Shown piece by piece: positions 56,300 through 64,000 of a stretch of DNA of 64,000 bases. The stretch covers positions 314,463-378,462 of the forward strand of contig NZ_ATUS01000001.1 in assembly GCF_000420325.1 (NCBI RefSeq), in the 5' to 3' direction. The DNA comes from Spongiibacter tropicus DSM 19543. Its GTDB lineage: Bacteria > Pseudomonadota > Gammaproteobacteria > Pseudomonadales > Spongiibacteraceae. Position 1 is the stretch's first letter. Every line of letters starts with the position of its first letter. Below the pieces are notes generated by a model. The model was not told the DNA's origin and ran no database searches. It was given only the letters and a program-made list of their open reading frames with translations. A program made the translations under genes and the position numbers.

Positions 56300-59200
56300 T
56301 CAGGACGCGATCATCTCCGCCGCTTTTTCCAGGTCTACCGAGACCAGTCTCGACACGCCCGGCTCGTGCATGGTGACCCCCATCAGCTGGTCTGCCATCT
56401 CCATGGCGATCTTATTATGGCTGATATAGATAAACTGCACGTCCCGCGACATCTCTTTAACCATGCGCGAGTATCGCCCTACGTTCGCGTCATCCAACGG
56501 CGCGTCCACCTCATCCAGCATACAGAACGGCGCCGGATTCAGCTGGAAGATAGAGAACACCAGAGCAATGGCCGTCAGCGCTTTTTCACCACCTGACAGC
56601 AAGTGAATCGTTGCATTGCGTTTGCCCGGCGGGCGGGCCATGATCGAAATGCCGGTATCAAGCAGGTCGTCGCCAGTCATTTCCAGATAGGCACTGCCGC
56701 CACCAAAAACCTTCGGAAACAACGCCTGAAGGCCGTTGTTAACGCGATCAAAGGTTTCTTTGAAGCGGTTTCGCGTCTCCTTGTCGATACGGCGAATTGC
56801 ATTTTCCAGGGTTTCCAATGCGTCTTCCAGATCCTGGTTCTGAGCATCCAGATAGTTTTTCCGCTCCGACTGCTGCTTGTATTCTTCGATAGCCGCGAGG
56901 TTAATCGGCCCCAGTCGCGCAATACGGCGCCCTACACCCTCAAGCTGTTCCTGCCAATCACGCTCATTGGCTTCCTCGGGCAGGCTTTCCAGCACCGACT
57001 GCAGGTCAAACTGTGCTTCCTGCAACTGATCCTGCAAGCCGCTCCGGCGCACTTGCAGCCCCTGATTTTCAACCCGCGCACTTTCCAGCTTGGCCGCCAC
57101 GCTTTGCAGGCGCTGCTCTATGCCATGACGTCGCTGCTCAAACTCGCGCATTTGATGATCGACTGCCTCTACCGCCCGACGCGCCTCACTGAGCTTTTCC
57201 TCAACGCTCAGGCGGTGCTCCAGATGGCCTTCCAGCTCCAGTTTCAGGTCTTCAATCGGCGAGTCGTTATCGTCCAGGCTTTCGTGCAATTGCTCTTTGC
57301 GCTCACGCAGCAATGCCAATTGCTCCTCGGTTCGCGAGATATTCTGTAAAGCAGCATCGCGCTGGGTTTGCAGAGACTGATGGCGCATCGCCAACTGATG
57401 GGCGTGATCTTTGCTCTGACGGGCTTTTTGCCGTGCGGTGTCCAGCAGCTCACGGTTGGCATCTCGCTCGCTCAACAATTGCTCTCGGCGACCGGAGTCC
57501 TGCTCCATGCTCTCGATGGCCTCCTGGAGCACCATACGGGCTTCGGCCAGCGACTCCTGCTCCAGCGTGAACTGACTACGCAGCTCCTGAATATCGCTGT
57601 TCAGCCGCTGCCGACGCTCACCCATCTGCTCGATTTTGGCCTGCTGGGCGCTGAGCTGTGCGCGCAATTCGCTCTGACGACGACCGTGAGCCTGAATTTC
57701 CCGCTGGGCGGCATCGCGCTCGTCCTCCCATTGACGAAGCTGTTCACGTCGGGTTTCCAACTGTTCGCCCAAGGCTTCAACCTGGGCTTCGCCGTCATCC
57801 AGCGCCGCCTTCAACTCCTGCAATTCCTCCTGACGCTGCAATACACCGCCCTGAGCGGTGTCACCGCGCCGCACGCGCAGCCAATCTTTGCCCAGCCACA
57901 ATCCTTCCGGTGTCACTAATGACTCGCCAGTAGCCAGATCACTGCGGCGAGACAGCGCATCCGTCAGGTCTTCAGCCAACTTCACGCGGCTCAACACATC
58001 TTGTAGTGCTGCTGACCCACTGACTTTGCTCGCCAGAGAGTTGTCACTCACGGCGTTGCCGGCATCGGCCTGCACAAAGCAGAGCTGACCCTGATTCAGC
58101 TCCGCCAGCAGTGGAGCCAGACTATCAAGGCTGTCGATATTCAGGGCCTGCAACTGTTCGCCCAGCACGGTTTCAACGGCCGTCTGCCAGCGCTCTTCTA
58201 CCTGCAGCGACTCCGCCACGCGGCTCGCCGAGGCCAGACCGTGACGTTCAAGCAATTCGCTCAGTACCTTGTCACCGTCGCCGAGTGCTGCCTGTTGCAG
58301 CGCTTCCAGTGACGCCATGCGACCGCGCATGCGTTGCATGTCACTGCGGCGCTGGTCCAGTTCTTCCGACAGCCGATTGATCTGCTCGCGACAGTCACTG
58401 ATCTGCGGCAGCAACTGCTCGTGTTTCTCTTCCAGCGCCTCTCCTTCCAGCTCCAGCACGGCCGCCTGCTCCTGCAAGCCGTCGACATCCCCCTCGTCAC
58501 CGTCGGGCTGCAGCTCGCGACGTTCCGCTTCAGCCTTTTCAATACGCTCTTTCAAGCGTTGCAGGCTCAGCTCCAAGTGCTGAATCCGCGACTGCTCTAC
58601 TTCGGCACGCTGACGTGGTCCCGCTGCAGTCTGGTTGAATTCGTCCCAGCGCTGCTGCCAGCTCTGCATGGCCTCTTCCGCCACCATCAGCGATTCGGCG
58701 GCACTCTCTTCCTCAGCCTGAGTGATTTCCAAATCCGGCTCGATACCGCCAATCTCCTCCTCCCAGAGACGAATTTTTTCACGATCGCTGTCGAGGTGGC
58801 GGGCGGTTTCCTGAATATTGACTTCGAGACGCTGCAAGTCCGAATCGAGCTGCTGACGGCGCTCCTGCTGGTGGGAAATACTTTGCTCGACGCGAGCGAT
58901 ATCAGCGCCAATGCTGTAGTAACGCCCCTGAATCTCATTAAACTCGTCGTTGAGCTGGGTATGCTGATCTCGCGCCTGTTCGATATTCGTACCCAGCGAT
59001 ACCTGCTCGGTAACGATGCTCTCGCGCTCCAGTTCAAGTTCGCGAATCTGCGCATCTTTTTCTGACACCTGACCGTCCAGCGCCTTCCATTGCAGAACCT
59101 GGAGCTGCGCTTTCAGCAGTCGCTCTTCTTTCTTGTATTCGGTGTATTTCTCTGCAGCGGCGGCCTGACGCTGCAGATGCTGTAACTGACGTTCCAGTTC

Positions 59201-59797
59201 ATCTCGCAGATCGGTCAGGCGCTCCAGGTTTTCCAGAGTGCGGCGCATGCGGTTTTCAGTTTCGCGGCGGCGCTCCTTGTATTTGGAGATACCCGCCGCT
59301 TCCTCGATAAACACCCGCAGCTCTTCCGGTTTGGACTCGATGAGCCGGGAAATCATCCCCTGCTCGATAATCGCGTAGCTGCGCGGGCCGAGGCCAGTAC
59401 CAAGAAAGATATCGGTGATATCGCGGCGGCGACATTTAGTGCCGTTGAGGTAATATTCAGAGGTGCCCTCTCGGGTCACTTTGCGACGAATGGCAATCTC
59501 GTTGAATCGCGCATACTCCCCGCCCAGCTTACCGGCGGTATTGTCGAAAACCAGCTCGATAGAGGCTTGTCCGACCGGCTTGCGGTTCACCGAGCCATTA
59601 AAAATGACGTCGGTCATCGATTCGCCACGCAGGTTCTTGGCTGAGCTCTCACCCATTACCCAGCGTACCGCATCAATAATATTCGATTTTCCACAGCCAT
59701 TGGGCCCAACCACCGCAGACAAATTGCTGGGGAAATGAGCGGTGGTGGGGTCAACAAAAGATTTGAAACCCGCCAATTTTATACTTTTCAGACGCAT
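56300..59797 (-). CDS. smc: Smc, chromosome segregation ATPase
   Basis: Condensin SMC subunit. The 1165-residue protein has an N-terminal ATPase half (MRLKSIKLAGFKSFVDPTT, Walker A GPNGCGKSN at residues 31-39), a long coiled coil with the hinge at about residues 510-640 (LGDGDKVLSELLERHGLASASRV...), a second coiled coil, and the C-terminal half with the ABC signature HLLSGGEKALTAIALVF and Walker B FCMLDEVDAPLDD. The ATG at 59797 is used; the 22 upstream residues are unlike the family. Its partners scpA and scpB are at the other end of the window. Confidence 0.97.
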   Translation of the reverse strand: MRLKSIKLAGFKSFVDPTTAHFPSNLSAVVGPNGCGKSNIIDAVRWVMGESSAKNLRGESMTDVIFNGSVNRKPVGQASIELVFDNTAGKLGGEYARFNEIAIRRKVTREGTSEYYLNGTKCRRRDITDIFLGTGLGPRSYAIIEQGMISRLIESKPEELRVFIEEAAGISKYKERRRETENRMRRTLENLERLTDLRDELERQLQHLQRQAAAAEKYTEYKKEERLLKAQLQVLQWKALDGQVSEKDAQIRELELERESIVTEQVSLGTNIEQARDQHTQLNDEFNEIQGRYYSIGADIARVEQSISHQQERRQQLDSDLQRLEVNIQETARHLDSDREKIRLWEEEIGGIEPDLEITQAEEESAAESLMVAEEAMQSWQQRWDEFNQTAAGPRQRAEVEQSRIQHLELSLQRLKERIEKAEAERRELQPDGDEGDVDGLQEQAAVLELEGEALEEKHEQLLPQISDCREQINRLSEELDQRRSDMQRMRGRMASLEALQQAALGDGDKVLSELLERHGLASASRVAESLQVEERWQTAVETVLGEQLQALNIDSLDSLAPLLAELNQGQLCFVQADAGNAVSDNSLASKVSGSAALQDVLSRVKLAEDLTDALSRRSDLATGESLVTPEGLWLGKDWLRVRRGDTAQGGVLQRQEELQELKAALDDGEAQVEALGEQLETRREQLRQWEDERDAAQREIQAHGRRQSELRAQLSAQQAKIEQMGERRQRLNSDIQELRSQFTLEQESLAEARMVLQEAIESMEQDSGRREQLLSERDANRELLDTARQKARQSKDHAHQLAMRHQSLQTQRDAALQNISRTEEQLALLRERKEQLHESLDDNDSPIEDLKLELEGHLEHRLSVEEKLSEARRAVEAVDHQMREFEQRRHGIEQRLQSVAAKLESARVENQGLQVRRSGLQDQLQEAQFDLQSVLESLPEEANERDWQEQLEGVGRRIARLGPINLAAIEEYKQQSERKNYLDAQNQDLEDALETLENAIRRIDKETRNRFKETFDRVNNGLQALFPKVFGGGSAYLEMTGDDLLDTGISIMARPPGKRNATIHLLSGGEKALTAIALVFSIFQLNPAPFCMLDEVDAPLDDANVGRYSRMVKEMSRDVQFIYISHNKIAMEMADQLMGVTMHEPGVSRLVSVDLEKAAEMIAS

Positions 59798-59870
59798 AGA
59801 AACCGTAACCAAGCCTGGTGGGCAGCCCGCGAAGTTATTGCCTGCGGGCGCCAGAGTGCGCAAAGCGCCG

Positions 59871-59876
59871 ATTATA
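59871..59876 (-). promoter_or_regulatory. Candidate -10 box of smc
   Basis: TATAAT on the minus strand, 74 nt upstream of the smc ATG. The -35 match at 17 nt (CTGATG) is poor, so this is a perfect -10 with a weak or absent -35. Confidence 0.4.
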
Positions 59877-59906
59877 GCCTGTGAATACGGTTACATCAGC
59901 AGAAAA

Positions 59907-61136
59907 TCAGCGAGGGCCCAGAGGGGCTGATGAGAGTTTGTGGTCGATCACCAACTGCGCAGCCGAATCAAGCTGATCGGCCGTCACATTCACCGACGAG
60001 GAAACCAGGTCATCCTGGCGTCGCATCGCGGTGCCAGACAGGCTGATATGCGCGGACAATTGCAGATTGTCGAAATCAGTCAGTTGCTGCCCCTGGCGAA
60101 TCACATCGCTATCGGTCAGATAAAGACGCTGAGGCAGACTCTGCACCCCGTCTATCAGCGGTAAGCGAAGTGCTGCGACCGGCATAGGATTGCCATCACC
60201 GGCTCGCGCTACGACAAACAGTACCGCCTGTGGCGGTGCTGTCATCGTCTCGGCGAGACTGACATCTACCGCAAGGCCAGACAGGCTGCCCGCCTCCAGC
60301 GCCCGCTTCTTGGCTTCATTGAGCCCTGAGGCGATCACCATGGCCTCGCTGGAATCGCCCGGCAAGCTGCTGAGCAGTCGTTGCCAAATAGCAACCGCAT
60401 TGGCATATTCGCCAGCGGCAAAGGCATCGATGCCCACCACGCCCAGCGCCGTTGCCTGGCGTGGATTAATCGACAATGCCTTATCCAGCAAACGCCGGGT
60501 TTCTTCATCCACTTGCCGCTGCGCGGCCAAATACCGTGCCTGGGCCAGCTGGGCCAGCACATCCGCATCATCTGGGTACAGGTCTACCAGGCGCTGGTAA
60601 TAGGGAATCGCACCGGCATAGTCGCCCTGCTGACGACGGATAGATGCCATCATCACCAGCAACTCGGCGGTATCCGGGCGTCGCTGGAGGATATCTTCGA
60701 CCAGCGATTCGAAGGCCTCGATATCGCCCTGCTGAGGCTGCTCGCTGGTAAACAGCTTTTGCTGCAGGGCGCGCAGCGCCAGCTCCTGATGATAACCCTG
60801 TGCGTGATACAGCCCGACAGATGCCAACACCAACAGCACCAGCGAGGCGATCAACGGCCAGGATTGACGGCGGCCGGGCGCCCCGGAAAACTCGCTGTTT
60901 TCCTCCAATAGCTGCTTGTCCAGCTCTGCGCGAAGCTCACTCAACTGCTGGTCATCAATCAACCCCATATCGGCATCGGCCTGCAGTTCGCGCTGTCGCT
61001 GCTGATAAAAATCGCGCTGCGCAGCCCGGTGACGCTGCTGGTCATCATCGTCAACTCGGCGCGAACGAAACGCCAGTACACAGAGCCCCAGAGCGATTGC
61101 CAGCAATAGCGCCAGACCAATATACAGAGCGCTCAC
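59907..61136 (-). CDS. ccmI: CcmI, cytochrome c maturation protein (TPR)
   Basis: CcmI chaperones apocytochrome c to the haem ligation complex (CcmF/H). The 409-residue protein has two membrane helices (residues about 4-23 and 95-113: LIASLVLLVLASVGLYHAQG), the conserved RDFYQQRQRELQADADMGLIDDQQLSELRAELDKQLL segment between them, and a periplasmic TPR domain (IPYYQRLVDLYPDDADVLAQLAQARYLA and following). It starts with GTG at 61136, overlapping the ccmH stop by 4 nt. It is the last gene of the ccmFGHI group. Confidence 0.93.
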   Translation of the reverse strand: MSALYIGLALLLAIALGLCVLAFRSRRVDDDDQQRHRAAQRDFYQQRQRELQADADMGLIDDQQLSELRAELDKQLLEENSEFSGAPGRRQSWPLIASLVLLVLASVGLYHAQGYHQELALRALQQKLFTSEQPQQGDIEAFESLVEDILQRRPDTAELLVMMASIRRQQGDYAGAIPYYQRLVDLYPDDADVLAQLAQARYLAAQRQVDEETRRLLDKALSINPRQATALGVVGIDAFAAGEYANAVAIWQRLLSSLPGDSSEAMVIASGLNEAKKRALEAGSLSGLAVDVSLAETMTAPPQAVLFVVARAGDGNPMPVAALRLPLIDGVQSLPQRLYLTDSDVIRQGQQLTDFDNLQLSAHISLSGTAMRRQDDLVSSSVNVTADQLDSAAQLVIDHKLSSAPLGPR

Positions 61137-61627
61137 TGATCACCTCCGCGGGACGTATCTTCCTCCGACAACAAACGCTGCAAGCGCTGACGATCCTGTT
61201 CACTCAAGACGTCACCGTCGCCATTCTCGGGTACCGCGCTTTTGCGCCGTCGGGAAAGCATGGCCCAGATCCCCAAGCCAAGTACCAACAAGACGACGGG
61301 GCCCAGCCATAGCACCGCTGTCGCGGCATTAAAACGAGGACGGTATAAAACAAAATCACCGTAGCGGTCGACCATATACTGGGTAATTTCGATATCGGAC
61401 TTACCCGCCATGATCATCTGGTGAATCTGGCGGCGCAGATCCTGAGCAATAGCCGAATCAGAACCGGAGAGATTTTGGTTCTGGCATTTCGGGCAGCGCA
61501 ACTCCTCAATGAACGCATTGTAGCGCTGGCGCTGAAGCTCCGTGTCGAACTGATAGGTCTCAATTACCGCCATCGCTGGCAGCGCCAACACTAACAGCAT
61601 CAGCAAGCTCAAACGACGCAACATCAA
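61133..61627 (-). CDS. ccmH: CcmH, cytochrome c maturation thioredoxin-like protein
   Basis: CcmH keeps apocytochrome cysteines reduced and takes part in haem attachment. The 164-residue protein has a signal sequence (MMLRRLSLLMLLVLALPAMA), the redox motif LRCPKCQNQNLSGSDSAIA at about residues 43-61, a membrane helix (VLWLGPVVLLVLGLGIWAM) and a short cytoplasmic tail. Both ends overlap neighbours by 4 nt. Confidence 0.96.
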   Translation of the reverse strand: MMLRRLSLLMLLVLALPAMAVIETYQFDTELQRQRYNAFIEELRCPKCQNQNLSGSDSAIAQDLRRQIHQMIMAGKSDIEITQYMVDRYGDFVLYRPRFNAATAVLWLGPVVLLVLGLGIWAMLSRRRKSAVPENGDGDVLSEQDRQRLQRLLSEEDTSRGGDQ

Positions 61628-62175
61628 GGCGTGCCTCCCAGATCCAGCTCCGCAATCAGTGGTTGAAACTCTTTCTCCCAGACGCGCTCATCCAGCGCAC
61701 CCTGGTAGCGGAATCGAACAATACCTTCTGCATCGATCAGGTAGGTTTCGGGAGCGCCAGTCACCCCCAGATCCAGACCGAGCGTGCCTTCGACATCGAA
61801 TACGGTCGCAAAGTAGGGATTGCCCTTTTCGGCCAGCCAGCGCAACGCCGGATCGCGCTTGTCCTTGTAGTCCACGCCGAGAATCGGCACGCCGCGCTTT
61901 GACAGCTCAACAAGAAAAGGGTGCTCGTAATGACAGGTCGGACACCACGTCGCCCAGACATTGACCAGCAACCACTGTTTGGGCAAGTCAACATGACTGA
62001 GCTGCCCGCCCTCCAAGGTGGGCAGATCAAACGCCGGCATCGGGCGATTGAGTAACGCCGAAGGCAATGCCGTGGGACTGTACTCCCCCTCCTGCACGCG
62101 GCGCTGAACACCAAAAAACATCGCCGCCAACAGCACAAAAATAATCAGCGGCAAAAACAACTTAAGCCTGCCCAT
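61624..62175 (-). CDS. ccmG: CcmG/DsbE, thiol:disulfide interchange protein
   Basis: Membrane-anchored periplasmic thioredoxin that passes reductant to CcmH and apocytochrome c. The 183-residue protein has an N-terminal helix (LKLFLPLIIFVLLAAMFFGV, residues 4-23), the active site WATWCPTCHYEHPFL with CPTC at about residues 81-84, and VTGAPETYLIDAEGIVRFRYQG with the cis-Pro loop. The ATG at 62175 overlaps ccmF by 14 nt; a longer frame to 62253 is rejected because it is buried in ccmF. Confidence 0.96.
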   Translation of the reverse strand: MGRLKLFLPLIIFVLLAAMFFGVQRRVQEGEYSPTALPSALLNRPMPAFDLPTLEGGQLSHVDLPKQWLLVNVWATWCPTCHYEHPFLVELSKRGVPILGVDYKDKRDPALRWLAEKGNPYFATVFDVEGTLGLDLGVTGAPETYLIDAEGIVRFRYQGALDERVWEKEFQPLIAELDLGGTP

Positions 62176-64000
62176 AATGACCTCCCTGGGTGTTCCTCGC
62201 CTTGGATGAGGCCCCGCGCCGATAGCGCTTATCCAGAATCGCCAGCAAACCACCGGCCGCCATCAGAATGCCGCCCAACCAGATCCAGCGTACAAAGGGC
62301 TTAATGTGCACACGAACAGCCCAGGCGTCTTCGCCTACTGGCTCGCCCAGCGCAATATAAACGTCCCGCCAAAGGCTGGCATCGATGGCCGCTTCAGTCA
62401 TCACCTGACCGGAGCGAGCATGATAGCGGCGTTTCTCCGGATGCAGCTTGGCGATCAACTGCTCGCCCTCGTATAGGCTGAAGTGCCCCTGTTGTCCCTG
62501 ATAATTAGGCCCGGTCACCGCCTCGATGGCATCGAAACGCACGTGATAGCCAAATTCGGTGTCGACGCTCTCGCCCACGGCCATACGCATGTCACGCTCG
62601 TCTTCAAAGCTGGTCACCATGGCCACACCGAGAATCGCCGCTGCCAATCCGAGGTGGGCCAGCAGCATCCCGTAGTACGAAGGCGTCAGGCGACGAAGAC
62701 CGGCAATTACCGTGCGGGCATTGCGGGTCTTGTCGCGAAGATTGACCAGCGTGGTCGCGACAATCCACACAAACAGCACCGCACCCACGCTGGCACCGAG
62801 GTGCAGACTGCCACCATACAGCCAGGGGAATATCAGACCCAGCAACAGCGACACCAGCAGTGCGCCTATCATCGCGGACAACCAACGATGGGTATTGCTG
62901 GTCTTCCACTGAGAACTGGGACCAATACCCACCAGCAATGCAATCATCGCGCTGATCGGAACAAACAGTGCATTAAAATAGGGCGGCCCCACGGAATATT
63001 TTCCGCCACCGGCAAAGTCCATAATCAGCGGGAACAGCGTGCCCAGCAACACGGTCAGCGCCGCCACAATCAGCAGAATATTGTTGGCGAGCAACAGTGC
63101 TTCACGGGACAGCAGGCCGAAGCCCTTGTTTCGGCTCTGCTCCGGGGCTTTCAGCGCATACAGCGTGAGTGAACCGCCGACAATCAGCACCAGGAAGCCG
63201 AGAATAAACATGCCCCGAGTAGGGTCAGCCGCAAAGGCGTGTACCGAGGTCAACACACCGGAGCGCACCAGGAAGGTTCCGAGCAGGCTGAGTGAAAAAG
63301 CGAAGATCGCAAGCAGCAATGTCCAGGACTTAAACGTGCCTCGCTTCTCTGTCACCGCCAGTGAGTGAATCAGCGCGGTACCCACCAGCCAGGGCATAAA
63401 CGAGGCATTTTCCACCGGATCCCAGAACCACCAGCCACCCCAGCCAAGCTCGTAGTACGCCCACCAGCTGCCCAGCGTGATACCGATGGTCAAAAACAAC
63501 CAGGCGATATTCGTCCAGGGACGCGACCAGCGTGCCCAACTGGCGTCCATTCGGCCACTTAACAGGGCCGCAATCGCAAAGGCGAAGGCGACGGAAAAAC
63601 CCACGTAGCCGACGTAGAGCATCGGCGGATGTATCACCATACCCGGATCTTGTAACAAGGGGTTCAGGTCCTGCCCCTCGGCTGGCGGATTAATAATATT
63701 CTGTTCAAAGGGGTTAGAGGTGAAGAGCGCAAAGCTGAAAAAACCAATCGCGACAACGCCCATCACCGACAGCACACGCGCGAGGATATCCAGCGGCAGC
63801 TGACGTGAGAAAACCGCAACCGCCACCGTCCACAACGTCAGAATTTCCAGCCAAAGCAGCAGCGACCCCTCGTGACCGCCCCAAAGTGCACTGAACTTAT
63901 ACGCCATGGGCAGGGCTGTATTGGACTGCATGGCAACGATATTGACAGTAAAGTCATCGGTCAGAAAAGCGTAGAAAAGGCAGGTAATAGAGATTGTGGT
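62162..64000 (-). CDS. ccmF: CcmF, haem lyase subunit of cytochrome c maturation (5' end cut by window edge)
   Basis: Polytopic inner-membrane subunit of the cytochrome c haem lyase. The frame stays open from the stop at 62162 to the window edge, giving 612 residues. The ATG at 63931 is internal, since upstream codons read in frame CLFYAFLTDDFTVNIVAMQS, the normal CcmF sequence. WGGHEGSLLLW near the visible start and the tryptophan-rich WWD domain GWGGWWFWDPVENASFMPWL are intact, with about twelve helices. About 40-50 N-terminal residues lie beyond the window. It heads the visible ccmF-G-H-I part of the operon. Confidence 0.97.
   Translation of the reverse strand, partial: TTISITCLFYAFLTDDFTVNIVAMQSNTALPMAYKFSALWGGHEGSLLLWLEILTLWTVAVAVFSRQLPLDILARVLSVMGVVAIGFFSFALFTSNPFEQNIINPPAEGQDLNPLLQDPGMVIHPPMLYVGYVGFSVAFAFAIAALLSGRMDASWARWSRPWTNIAWLFLTIGITLGSWWAYYELGWGGWWFWDPVENASFMPWLVGTALIHSLAVTEKRGTFKSWTLLLAIFAFSLSLLGTFLVRSGVLTSVHAFAADPTRGMFILGFLVLIVGGSLTLYALKAPEQSRNKGFGLLSREALLLANNILLIVAALTVLLGTLFPLIMDFAGGGKYSVGPPYFNALFVPISAMIALLVGIGPSSQWKTSNTHRWLSAMIGALLVSLLLGLIFPWLYGGSLHLGASVGAVLFVWIVATTLVNLRDKTRNARTVIAGLRRLTPSYYGMLLAHLGLAAAILGVAMVTSFEDERDMRMAVGESVDTEFGYHVRFDAIEAVTGPNYQGQQGHFSLYEGEQLIAKLHPEKRRYHARSGQVMTEAAIDASLWRDVYIALGEPVGEDAWAVRVHIKPFVRWIWLGGILMAAGGLLAILDKRYRRGASSKARNTQGGHYGQA

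Overview
The window is a compact, housekeeping-rich stretch of a gammaproteobacterial chromosome. It shows no insertion sequence, prophage, integrase, CRISPR array or rRNA operon. Gene content and order point to a Pseudomonas-like or marine Cellvibrionales/Spongiibacteraceae-like bacterium. The main evidence is the block leuC-leuD-leuB-asd-usg-fimV-truA-trpF...accD-folC-dedD-cvpA-purF-metZ, which resembles Pseudomonas. Supporting evidence is the use of SMC-ScpAB rather than MukBEF, the presence of MiaE, and the ligA-zipA-smc order. The genus is an inference; no rRNA is present to settle it.

Layout by region. 1-3085 (minus): a PHP-domain RNase (Rnm/TrpH), YciO, and the condensin partners ScpA and ScpB; ScpB is cut by the window edge inside a (GCCGAA)n tract. 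3216-6351 (plus): a tight operon of a VC0807-family membrane protein, YciI, an SH3/coiled-coil membrane protein, a secreted cyclophilin and a Bacteroidetes-like PdxJ. 6442-6724 (minus): tRNA-Pro, tRNA-Arg and tRNA-His behind one strong promoter. 6895-8770 (plus): folD, a DUF374 acyltransferase and a VanZ-like protein. 8775-11948 (minus): cysS and glnS. 12117-13361 (plus): ppiB and lpxH. 13395-14544 (minus): a DUF1289 protein and miaE. 14754-17803 (plus): acnB, then yebG under a perfect LexA box. 17852-22777: an RND efflux pump and its adaptor, divergent from a TetR regulator, with a 32-bp operator lying over the pump promoter.

22765-45904 is one long same-strand (minus) series, probably several overlapping operons. 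In transcription order it is leuCDB, asd, usg, fimV, truA, trpFBA, accD, folC, dedD, cvpA, purF, metZ, then a MoxR-DUF58-transglutaminase-MscS module. A LysR gene (46019-46885) is divergent from leuC, and a palindromic LysR-type box sits close to -65 of the predicted leuC start. 46888-53158 is the more accessory part: a MocA-like nucleotidyltransferase and XdhC pair without a molybdenum hydroxylase, a TonB-dependent receptor, a flavodoxin-like reductase, glyoxalase I and a lytic transglycosylase lipoprotein. 53155-64000 (minus) holds ligA, zipA and smc, then the cytochrome c maturation genes ccmF (cut by the window edge), ccmG, ccmH and ccmI.

Most of the window is central metabolism (Leu, Trp, Met/Lys/Thr, purine, folate, fatty acid, TCA), envelope biogenesis, chromosome segregation and division. 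I found no convincing undescribed system. The points most worth a second look are the ScpB hexanucleotide tract, the Asp-to-Glu change at the TrpA catalytic position, the atypical PdxJ and FolD, the orphan XdhC/MocA pair, and the well-defined LexA, TetR and LysR sites.
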